5,154 bases of DNA from Paracoccaceae bacterium (lineage in GTDB: Bacteria; Pseudomonadota; Alphaproteobacteria; Rhodobacterales; Rhodobacteraceae): the NCBI GenBank assembly GCA_007129775.1, contig SKUV01000338.1:1-5154 (forward strand). The letters run 5' to 3'. Made by a program: the position numbers and the translations under genes. How positions within the stretch are numbered: the stretch's first letter is position 1; the number at the start of each line of letters is the position of its first letter. Shown in pieces: positions 1-5,154 of this stretch. Under the pieces are notes generated by a model. The model was not told the origin of the DNA. It saw only the letters and a program-made list of their open reading frames with translations, and made no database searches.

Positions 1-86
1 ACCAGAAGCGTCACGGCCGCGCCGCGCGCGCCGCATCTGTGGGGCATCGCACGGCGGGCCTGTCCTTCGGGCTGGGTGATCGACAT
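1..86 (-). CDS. Possible 5' end of an unidentified gene running off the left edge
   Basis: An ATG at 84-86 on the minus strand opens a frame that stays open to the window edge (28 codons). It begins MSITQPEGQARRAM and ends in a short hydrophobic run (AAVTLLV) that could be the start of a membrane segment or signal anchor. The same frame is open further upstream to another ATG at 201-203, so the start is uncertain. The Shine-Dalgarno match before the ATG at 86 is poor (GGA about 6 nt upstream). The frame is co-directional with the tad-like operon, and the gap from the TGA at 299 is about 210 nt. No family can be recognised from so few residues. In DNA this GC-rich a chance open frame is quite possible, so this is only a candidate. 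Confidence 0.25.
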   Translation of the reverse strand, partial: MSITQPEGQARRAMPHRCGARGAAVTLL

Positions 87-298
87 CGGGGGTCCGTTGC
101 GGGCTTGCCCTTCAGTGATAGCCCCGCCGCGCCGGGCGTGGCAAGGGCAGGCGCGGCGCCGGCTGGCCGTGTCGATGATTTTCGTGCCGGTGCTTGCGAT
201 CATGCGCCTCGGCCCTGCGCCGGGGCGTGCAGCAGATGTCCGCGGGATCGCGTTGTCAGGCAGTCGCTCGCGCGCTCGCGCCCCGCGCCGCAGGCCGA
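87..298. other. GC-rich intergenic stretch with no supported gene
   Basis: This stretch lies downstream of the last tad-like gene. I see no stem followed by a T-run on the minus strand that would end the operon, no tRNA-like fold and no repeat shared with the rest of the window. It contains runs of alternating G and C (for example around 265-295). Open frames on the plus strand here cross into the antisense of the TadE-like gene and look like shadows of GC-rich DNA. Confidence 0.5.
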
Positions 299-937
299 TC
301 ACCCCGCCGTGTCGAGGAAATCCTCCTGGTGCAGGTTCCACAGATCGCTGCTGAGGTCATGCACGACAAGCTGTTCCGAGAACAGCACCTGCGGCACGAA
401 GCGCGGCCGCGCGGGGATCTGGTTGGTGAACACGCGCGGCCGCAGGCCCACGTTGATCGGGGGCTCATAGGCCAGCACGGTCTCGACGAAGATCACGGTA
501 TCCCCCGGCGGAATGACCGGGACCACATCCGCCATCTGCTGAAGATCCGTCAGGGTCATGGCCGGCAAGGGGCCGGTGCCGTAGGACCAGATGATCCCCG
601 GCTCCATCGTATCGGGGTCGAGCCACAGGCTGCTGATGCGCACCTCGGCCGCGTTGCGCGCGTTCGACAGGAAGGCGAAGAGGTCGCGCAGCCCGTCCAG
701 ATCCTCCGGCGTCACGACGGCGGTCTGGCGCGACAGCGCGTCCGAGATCGCATAGGCGGCCTTGACGTTGGTGTTGTCGGTGCGGAAGGCATCGAACCAG
801 ACCAGCGAGGCCAGATAGGCCCACATCAGCACCGGCAGGATCAGCACCGCCTCCACCGAAAGCGAGCCGCGCATGTCGTCGCGGAAACGCTGCAGGGCTG
901 CGTTCAGGCGTGCAAGAGCAAGATGGTGCGGCAACAT
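299..937 (-). CDS. TadE-like pilus assembly pseudopilin (second of two)
   Basis: A 212-residue protein of the TadE/TadG-like family, envelope-anchored pseudopilins that help assemble or anchor Tad/Flp pili. Seen in the sequence: a short basic amphipathic leader (residues 1-23), then the motif G24-S-L-S-V-E29-A. This fits the G/XXXXE prepilin-peptidase site with Glu at +5 of the mature protein. One hydrophobic helix follows at about 30-48, and then an exported domain without cysteines that is rich in Pro and aromatic residues. The size fits TadE-like proteins (usually about 150-220 aa). The start at 937 lies 6 nt after the TGA of the preceding gene, so translation is probably coupled; the only SD-like tract is a G-run at 948-953 on the minus strand. 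Met22 is an alternative start but would leave almost no leader before the cleavage site. Cleavage is inferred from family knowledge. Confidence 0.82.
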   Translation of the reverse strand: MLPHHLALARLNAALQRFRDDMRGSLSVEAVLILPVLMWAYLASLVWFDAFRTDNTNVKAAYAISDALSRQTAVVTPEDLDGLRDLFAFLSNARNAAEVRISSLWLDPDTMEPGIIWSYGTGPLPAMTLTDLQQMADVVPVIPPGDTVIFVETVLAYEPPINVGLRPRVFTNQIPARPRFVPQVLFSEQLVVHDLSSDLWNLHQEDFLDTAG

Positions 938-943
938 GGCGGA

Positions 944-1519
944 TCAGCCCCCCGGCTCGTTGACAAAGATCGACTGGGCCACCAGCGCCCGGGCGCCGGT
1001 GGAATCGCGGGGCAGGTTCAGCGCGAGCCCGGCGGTGGGAAACAGCGGATCGACCAGCGCGCAGCTGCGCAGCAGCATCAACTCGTTCTGCTCGCCCGCA
1101 TTCATCGCTGTGGCCGGCTGCACCGCCTCGCCCCGCTCGACGCAGGCGACAGGGCCGGCGAGGCCCGCCAGCACGCCCGGATTGATCGGCTGAAGCTCGA
1201 TCAGGATGTTGTCGCGGCAATTGCCGACCATCGGGCCGTTTTCGCAGACGATATCGCGGATACGGTCGCGGGTGATTGGCTCACCCTCCGGCGCTGCGCG
1301 GCCCAGCCGCAGATCGCGCACGGCAAGGTCCACGGCGCGTTCCAGCATCACCTGACGGGTCAGCAGCACGCCCACTTCGACGGCCGAGATCAGGATCACC
1401 ACGAACATGGGAAACAGGATCACGAACTCGATCGAGGCGGTCCCGTCCTCTCGCCGCGCACGGCGGCGCAGGCGCGCCAGCGCGCGGCGGAACGCAGAAA
1501 AGGCGGGGCGGGCGGTCAT
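944..1519 (-). CDS. TadE-like pilus assembly pseudopilin (first of two)
   Basis: A 191-residue TadE-like protein. The leader is strongly basic (Arg-rich, residues 11-23) and is followed by G26-T-A-S-I-E31-F. This is a textbook G/XXXXEF Flp/TadE/TadF prepilin-peptidase site with Glu and Phe at +5 and +6. The hydrophobic helix covers about 32-53, and the exported C-terminal part has four cysteines (92, 101, 126, 153) that could form two disulfides in the periplasm. The ATG at 1517-1519 was chosen because it overlaps the TGA of the upstream VWA gene (ATGA, 1516-1519) and has GAGG at 1528-1531 with 8-nt spacing. The same frame is open further upstream to 1705, but that segment lies inside the VWA gene and is not membrane- or pilin-like. 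The role as a minor pseudopilin of a Tad system is inferred from family membership and operon context. Confidence 0.85.
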   Translation of the reverse strand: MTARPAFSAFRRALARLRRRARREDGTASIEFVILFPMFVVILISAVEVGVLLTRQVMLERAVDLAVRDLRLGRAAPEGEPITRDRIRDIVCENGPMVGNCRDNILIELQPINPGVLAGLAGPVACVERGEAVQPATAMNAGEQNELMLLRSCALVDPLFPTAGLALNLPRDSTGARALVAQSIFVNEPGG

Positions 1520-3027
1520 TCGGTCAGCCTCAGTTGCTGGATCGAGCTGGCGATCGCCTGAAACGCGGTGTCCAGATCGGCGCCACCGGCGTCGTAGTAA
1601 TGTGAAACGGAAGTGGCGCATTGCTGCATCTCGGCCCGTCCACCCACGGTCGTGTCGAATGCGATGGTATAGATCACGATCCCCGCCGCCTTGGCGGCAT
1701 CGCAAGCCTGAAAGAAGCGGGCCCGGTTCTGCGCGGCGTTGGTTTCATTGGTGTGGCAGGTCGAGCCGTTGCAGTCATTGTTTCGGTTTTGCCGCTGCAA
1801 CTCGAGTGTGTGATGCAGATCCACTTGCGCGGGCGCGGTGTGGTTCAGCGGCGGCAGGGTGCGGTCGGGAAAACGCGGGCGCACCTGCTGGGTGATGAAG
1901 CCATCGGTCATCAGCACGATCACCTTGATGGTCTCTTCATCCTCGTAATCGGCAGGCCGGTTGGCGAAATCCGAATGCACCACGTTCACGTCCACAAGTT
2001 CCTGCGTCAGCCAGCGGTTCGCCGGGTCGAGCAGCCACCAGCCCCAGAGCATCCCGTAATGGGTGCCGGTGCCGTCATGCAGGCGAATACGGTCGATATA
2101 GCCGCGCAGCAACTCGGCATTGGACGAGAAATAAAGGATCGAGGCCGAGGATTCGCCCGCGCCCGGGTTGCCTTCCAGCGGGCACCAGCCCCAGTCCATG
2201 GTGCCGTTGTGGATCGGCCAGTACATGAAATGCGGGCTCTGCTCGAAGGTGCTCATCGTCGGGATGGCACCCGAGTCGAAGGCCGAGGCCGGAAACTCCA
2301 GGCAATGGGATGCCGGATGGTCGCGGCGGCGGGTGATGTTCTGCATCACGCCGTCCACGGTGGTGGTGTAGCTGATCGTGGCGACCTCGCCGCCGACGAG
2401 GTTGAACACGGCCTGACCGGGGTTGACCTGCCCGGCATAGGGAACGATCGAGATCGAGGTGGTTTCGGCCCGGTCGCCCGACAGCAGCCGGTCGACGAAG
2501 CGTCGTGCGGCCGGGCGCAGCCGGTCGATGCGCCGCATCCCGCCCTGATCGACGAAGCGCATGGAGCCCGAGATATCGAGCACCAGCGACACCTCCACAT
2601 TGGGGATCACCTCGCTCGCGCGGGCGGCGGCGGGCGCTTCGAGGGTGTTGACCCCGACAGCGCGCATGAACATCGTGCTGATCGGCATGCTGGTGCGCAC
2701 GCCGACCTCGCGGAAATTCAGGCCCTGCGCCACCTCCGCCGGCTGGTAATGATCGCCCAGACCGGCCTTTTCGAAATAATCCTGCACCACTTCATGGGGG
2801 TTCTGGGTCTGCGACAGCGAGGCTGCCGCCAGAACCGCACGGTCCGCGGTGAACTGAAGCTTGGTGCGCTCGCGCTCATAGCGCATCACGTCGATGGCGA
2901 AACCGCCGACGACGAGCATCAGGAACAGAAGAAACATCGCGAAGATCAGCAGCGCGCCGTCCTCTTCGCGGCCAAAGGCCCGCAGCCGTTTGCGCAGCCC
3001 GTTCATCCATGTGTCCGGCATGTGCAT
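1516..3027 (-). CDS. TadG-like pilus assembly protein with von Willebrand factor A domain
   Basis: A 503-residue membrane-anchored protein. The N-terminus resembles Tad-family pilus proteins: a basic leader to about residue 20, then REEDG and one hydrophobic helix (about 25-46) ending in AIDVMRYE, typical of TadG-like proteins. A VWA domain follows from about 145 to 500. The MIDAS metal site is visible as D151-x-S153-x-S155 (LVLDISGSM), a likely Thr at 320 or 322 before the WGW segment, and D375 in VLMTDG. These residues normally bind a divalent cation for ligand contact. The MIDAS Asp residues are 224 residues apart, much longer than in a minimal VWA, because of an inserted segment with Cys242, Cys282 and several Trp. 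Cys residues also occur at 419, 424, 442 and 470. The start at 3027 has AGGGA at 3034-3038 with 6-nt spacing; Met3 and Met8 are less likely starts. This is the first gene of the operon and overlaps the next by 4 nt. Role inferred: anchoring or adhesion within a Tad pilus. Confidence 0.85.
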   Translation of the reverse strand: MHMPDTWMNGLRKRLRAFGREEDGALLIFAMFLLFLMLVVGGFAIDVMRYERERTKLQFTADRAVLAAASLSQTQNPHEVVQDYFEKAGLGDHYQPAEVAQGLNFREVGVRTSMPISTMFMRAVGVNTLEAPAAARASEVIPNVEVSLVLDISGSMRFVDQGGMRRIDRLRPAARRFVDRLLSGDRAETTSISIVPYAGQVNPGQAVFNLVGGEVATISYTTTVDGVMQNITRRRDHPASHCLEFPASAFDSGAIPTMSTFEQSPHFMYWPIHNGTMDWGWCPLEGNPGAGESSASILYFSSNAELLRGYIDRIRLHDGTGTHYGMLWGWWLLDPANRWLTQELVDVNVVHSDFANRPADYEDEETIKVIVLMTDGFITQQVRPRFPDRTLPPLNHTAPAQVDLHHTLELQRQNRNNDCNGSTCHTNETNAAQNRARFFQACDAAKAAGIVIYTIAFDTTVGGRAEMQQCATSVSHYYDAGGADLDTAFQAIASSIQQLRLTE

Positions 3028-3033
3028 TCGTCT

Positions 3034-3038
3034 TCCCT
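3034..3038 (-). promoter_or_regulatory. Ribosome binding site of the TadG-like gene
   Basis: AGGGA on the minus strand lies 6 nt before the ATG at 3027. It supports that ATG over the in-frame ATG two codons later. Confidence 0.6.
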
Positions 3039-3157
3039 TTCCGGCCCGTCCCGGTCCGATTGCCGCCTGCGGTTCCGATCCCCGGGCGGGACGGAACGCA
3101 CCTTTTCAGGGTGAATGGATGCTGTCGGCTTGCGGCCAAAATATGGCCATGGGCGGG

Positions 3158-3187
3158 ATTAACAGTGGCCTCGTTCGCAATCTGCAA
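3158..3187 (-). promoter_or_regulatory. Weak candidate sigma-70-type promoter for the tad-like operon
   Basis: On the minus strand TTGCAG (3187-3182) is followed after 18 nt by GTTAAT (3163-3158). These match 3/6 and 4/6 positions of the -35 and -10 consensus. This would start transcription near 3150, giving an untranslated leader of about 120 nt and placing the GGCCA/TGGCC inverted repeat at the start of the transcript. On the plus strand the same DNA has TTAACA (3159-3164), a 5/6 match to a -35, but no good -10 follows at normal spacing (TGCAAA, 3183-3188, is weak). Alphaproteobacterial promoters are degenerate, so this is only a candidate. Confidence 0.2.
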
Positions 3188-3346
3188 AGCGCCCCGGCAT
3201 TGTCCCCGAGCGCGCGACAATCGCGGCTGTCGTGGGGGCGCTTCAACGGGGCTTCTTCTTCCACAGGCAAGCTGGCAGACTGTCCGGGCAGGGTGATTCG
3301 CGGCCCCGGATCGCCCTGTGGGAGGAGCAACCGGGCCGAGCGCGGG

Positions 3347-3352
3347 GGAGGA
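3347..3352 (+). promoter_or_regulatory. Ribosome binding site of the glutamate dehydrogenase gene
   Basis: GGAGGA, 5 nt before the ATG at 3358, is a near-perfect Shine-Dalgarno sequence. It decides the start: the same frame is open back to an ATG at 3232, but the extra 42 residues have no RBS and do not resemble the family N-terminus. Confidence 0.85.
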
Positions 3353-3357
3353 CAATC

Positions 3358-4797
3358 ATGAATGTCGGCAGTGCAGTGAAAGAGCCGGGGTTTCGCGACT
3401 CCGTCGATCTGATGTTCAACCGGGCGGCGGCCTTGCTGGAGTTGTCGCCGGGGCTCGAGGAAAAGATCCGGGTGTGCAATGCCACCTATATCGTGCGGTT
3501 CGGCGTGCGCCTGCGCGGCAAGATCCAGACCTTCACCGGATACCGCGCCGTGCATTCCGAGCATATGGAGCCGGTCAAGGGCGGCATCCGCTACGCGCCC
3601 GAGGTCGATCAGGACGAGGTCGAGGCGCTGGCCGCGCTGATGACCTACAAATGTGCGCTGGTCGAAACGCCCTTCGGCGGGTCCAAGGGCGGGCTTTGCA
3701 TCGATCCCCGCGAATATGAGGAACACGAACTGGAACTGATCACCCGGCGCTTCACCTACGAACTGGCCAAGCGCGACCTGATCAATCCCAGCCAGAACGT
3801 GCCCGCGCCCGACATGGGCACGGGCGAACGCGAAATGGCGTGGATGGCCGATCAATATGCGCGCATGAACACAACAGACATCAATGCCCGCGCCTGCGTG
3901 ACCGGCAAGCCGCTCAACGCCGGCGGCATCCACGGCCGGGTGGAGGCGACCGGGCGCGGGGTGCAATACGCGCTGCAGGAATTTTTCCGCTACCCCGAGG
4001 ATCTGGCCAAGGCCGGGCTCAAGGGCAAGCTCGACGGCAAGCGGGTGATCGTGCAGGGCCTCGGCAATGTGGGCTACCATGCCGCGAAATTCCTCTCCGA
4101 GGAGGATGGCTGCCGCATCATCGGCATCATCGAGCGTGACGGCGCGCTCTCATCGGCGCAGGGGCTCGATGTTGATGCGGTGCGCGAATGGATCGTGCGG
4201 CATGGCGGCATCAAGGGCTGCCCGGCGGGCGATTTCGTCGAGGATGGCGCGAGCCTTCTGGAGGCGGAGTGCGACATCCTCATTCCGGCCGCGCTGGAGG
4301 GCGTGATCAACCTCGGTAATGCCGAACGCATCCGCGCGCCGCTGATCATCGAGGCCGCCAACGGCCCCATAACCTTCGGCGCCGACGACGTGCTGCGCAA
4401 CCGTGGCACCGTCATCATCCCCGACCTCTACGCCAATGCCGGCGGCGTGACCGTGAGCTATTTCGAATGGGTCAAGAACCTCAGCCATATACGCTTCGGC
4501 CGGATGCAGCGCCGCGCTGAAGAGGCGCATCACCTGCTGCTGATCGACGAACTGGAGCGGCTGTCGGCCGACAAGGGGCTGGGCTGGGAATTGTCGCCGG
4601 ATTTCAAGCGCCGCTACCTGCGCGGGGCAGGGGAGCTGGAACTGGTGCGTTCGGGGCTCGATGATACGATGCGCACCGCTTACCAATCCATGCGCGAGGT
4701 CTGGCACGAGCGCGATGACGTGCACGACCTGCGCACCGCGGCCTTCATCGTCGCTGTCCGCCGGGTCGCGTCGAGCTACCGCGCCAAGGGCCTCTGA
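3358..4797 (+). CDS. Glutamate dehydrogenase (Glu/Leu/Phe/Val dehydrogenase family)
   Basis: A 479-residue cytoplasmic enzyme that interconverts L-glutamate with 2-oxoglutarate and ammonium, linking nitrogen metabolism to the TCA cycle. The N-terminal substrate domain has K74-GGIR (side-chain carboxylate-binding Lys), K98 in MTYKCA, the catalytic Lys K110 in GGSKGG, and D152 in APDMGTGE. S367 in GGVTVSYFE matches the second residue that selects glutamate. Lys and Ser at these two positions argue for glutamate rather than Leu, Phe or Val as substrate. The Rossmann domain has GLGNVG at 234-239 and an acidic E259 after the second strand (IIERDG), which suggests NAD(H) preference. Other family blocks are IPAALEG (309-315), EAANGP (332-337) and PDLYANAGG (355-363). 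The length is normal for the roughly 50-kDa hexameric class and no disruption is seen. It stands alone on the plus strand, divergent from the tad-like operon. I leave the symbol blank because gdhA, gdhB and rocG are used inconsistently for this class. Cofactor preference is inference. Confidence 0.95.
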   Translation: MNVGSAVKEPGFRDSVDLMFNRAAALLELSPGLEEKIRVCNATYIVRFGVRLRGKIQTFTGYRAVHSEHMEPVKGGIRYAPEVDQDEVEALAALMTYKCALVETPFGGSKGGLCIDPREYEEHELELITRRFTYELAKRDLINPSQNVPAPDMGTGEREMAWMADQYARMNTTDINARACVTGKPLNAGGIHGRVEATGRGVQYALQEFFRYPEDLAKAGLKGKLDGKRVIVQGLGNVGYHAAKFLSEEDGCRIIGIIERDGALSSAQGLDVDAVREWIVRHGGIKGCPAGDFVEDGASLLEAECDILIPAALEGVINLGNAERIRAPLIIEAANGPITFGADDVLRNRGTVIIPDLYANAGGVTVSYFEWVKNLSHIRFGRMQRRAEEAHHLLLIDELERLSADKGLGWELSPDFKRRYLRGAGELELVRSGLDDTMRTAYQSMREVWHERDDVHDLRTAAFIVAVRRVASSYRAKGL

Positions 4798-4850
4798 CCT
4801 GCGCGATTGGGCGGGGACTGCCGGGGCTGCCGCCTTCGGCCGCTCCCTCC

Positions 4851-4952
4851 CCCGCAACCGCCCATTCCCGCCCGCCCGGTGACCAGCCGCGAGAGCCCGC
4901 CGGGTAGCGGATGGCCGCCCGACCGGCCAGCCGCTTTGGCTGGGCTTGGCGC
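4851..4952. repeat. 102-nt perfect direct repeat, copy 1
   Basis: This copy is identical base for base to 5053-5154 (offset 202 nt). It begins 53 nt after the dehydrogenase stop codon. The left boundary is sharp: the base before copy 1 is C and before copy 2 is T. Inside is a 6-bp hairpin, CCAGCC-GCTTT-GGCTGG (4927-4943), with no T-run after it. No open frame is conserved in both copies with its flanks. It could be a dispersed intergenic repeat, one unit of a longer tandem array, or the arms of a small mobile element. I do not recognise a named family. Confidence 0.9.
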
Positions 4953-5052
4953 GTCGTGCGAGGTCGTCCGGACGGGGCCGGCATAAACCGCCCATCCCGG
5001 GCGTTGCGGGCGACTGCCCGCGGCCATCCGTTGCCCTCTTGTGGCGCTACTT
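4953..5052. other. 100-nt spacer between direct repeat copies
   Basis: The unique sequence between the two copies is related to them in pieces. AACCGCCCAT at 4986-4995 repeats a word found in each copy (4856-4865 and 5058-5067). GCGGCCATCCG at 5020-5030 is the reverse complement of CGGATGGCCGC in each copy (4908-4918 and 5110-5120). A GC-rich hairpin, GCGGGC-GACT-GCCCGC, lies at 5006-5021. No gene is visible. The spacer may be a degenerate repeat unit or the central part of a larger structured element. Confidence 0.6.
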
Positions 5053-5154
5053 CCCGCAACCGCCCATTCCCGCCCGCCCGGTGACCAGCCGCGAGAGCCC
5101 GCCGGGTAGCGGATGGCCGCCCGACCGGCCAGCCGCTTTGGCTGGGCTTGGCGC
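5053..5154. repeat. 102-nt perfect direct repeat, copy 2 (reaches window edge)
   Basis: This is the second copy of the repeat at 4851-4952, with no mismatches up to the last base of the window. The true repeat may therefore be longer than 102 nt, and more copies may follow. The internal hairpin is at 5129-5145. Confidence 0.9.

Larger units (their letters stand above)
3028..3357. promoter_or_regulatory. Divergent promoter region between the tad-like operon and the glutamate dehydrogenase gene
   Basis: A 330-nt non-coding stretch between two divergent start codons must hold promoters for both directions. Short inverted repeats are present: GGCCA-5-TGGCC at 3134-3148 (AT-rich loop), ATTGTC-11-GACAAT at 3199-3221, and CGACA-8-TGTCG at 3215-3232, which shares the GACA of the previous one. 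The last two form a cluster of TGTC/GACA half-sites that could be an operator, but the regulator is unknown. Open frames crossing this region do not resemble proteins. Confidence 0.6.

Noticed and set aside
76..354. Plus-strand open frame of 92 codons with a short hydrophobic stretch
   Set aside because: It overlaps the antisense of the TadE-like gene by about 56 nt, is very Arg/Pro/Ala-rich, has no good RBS and resembles no family.
194..1561. Long plus-strand open frame of 455 codons opposite both TadE-like genes
   Set aside because: The composition (His, Arg, Gln, Gly repeats) is typical of the antisense of GC-rich genes, while the minus strand shows clear pseudopilin motifs.
1621..3114. 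Long plus-strand open frame opposite the VWA gene
   Set aside because: It is antisense shadow; the minus strand carries the MIDAS motif and Tad N-terminus.
3158..3164. CtrA binding site (TTAAC)
   Set aside because: Only one half-site is present; the partner TTAA at 7-nt spacing is missing on either side.
3232..3357. Upstream in-frame extension of glutamate dehydrogenase from the ATG at 3232
   Set aside because: There is no RBS there, the extra residues do not fit the family, and the ATG at 3358 has a near-perfect Shine-Dalgarno.
3106..4080. Minus-strand open frame of 324 codons opposite the dehydrogenase gene and intergenic region
   Set aside because: It is antisense of a clearly recognisable enzyme and shows no motif of its own.
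4810..4834. GGCGG/CCGCC stem after the dehydrogenase stop as an intrinsic terminator
   Set aside because: The stem is only 5 bp with a 15-nt loop and no T-run follows; GC-rich DNA gives such stems by chance.
4745..5059. Minus-strand open frames through the repeat region
   Set aside because: They cross the dehydrogenase 3' end and repeat copy 1, do not continue equivalently in copy 2, and consist of Arg/Gly/Pro-rich sequence.
4851..5154. CRISPR array
   Set aside because: The repeat is 102 nt with a 100-nt spacer and only two copies, far from the usual 25-40-nt repeats, and no cas gene is present.

Overview
The window looks like chromosomal DNA from a high-GC alphaproteobacterium. A member of the Rhodobacterales (Rhodobacter, Paracoccus or Rhodovulum type) is my best guess. 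This is inferred from the strong GC bias at third codon positions, the type of TadG/TadE proteins and the type of glutamate dehydrogenase. No rRNA or other taxonomic marker is present.

Layout from left to right: (1) Positions 1-86 may hold the first codons of a minus-strand gene that leaves the window; support is weak. (2) Positions 87-298 are a GC-rich stretch with no convincing gene or terminator. (3) Positions 299-3027 hold a compact three-gene minus-strand operon. It is transcribed as a TadG-like von Willebrand factor A (VWA) protein (3027 to 1516), a TadE-like pseudopilin (1519 to 944, ATGA overlap) and a second TadE-like pseudopilin (937 to 299, 6-nt gap). (4) Positions 3028-3357 are a 330-nt divergent intergenic region with several short inverted repeats and weak promoter-like elements. 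(5) Positions 3358-4797 encode a complete plus-strand glutamate dehydrogenase with an excellent Shine-Dalgarno site. (6) Positions 4798-5154 are non-coding and contain a perfect 102-nt direct repeat (4851-4952 and 5053-5154, 202-nt period). The second copy runs into the right edge, so the array may continue.

The three minus-strand proteins are envelope-anchored accessory proteins of the Tad/Flp (tight adherence) pilus type. Both TadE-like proteins carry a G/XXXXE prepilin-peptidase site just before their single hydrophobic helix. The TadG-like protein keeps the helix but has Phe instead of Glu at +5, and adds a VWA domain with a MIDAS metal site. No pilus ATPase, secretin, platform protein, Flp pilin or prepilin peptidase is in the window, so the operon must depend on machinery encoded elsewhere. 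The divergent gene encodes a hexameric-type glutamate dehydrogenase of central nitrogen and carbon metabolism. I see no functional link to the pilus genes beyond the shared intergenic region.

Most of the window is ordinary core-type gene content. The parts most worth a second look are the perfect repeat downstream of the dehydrogenase gene and the long cysteine- and tryptophan-containing insertion inside the VWA domain.
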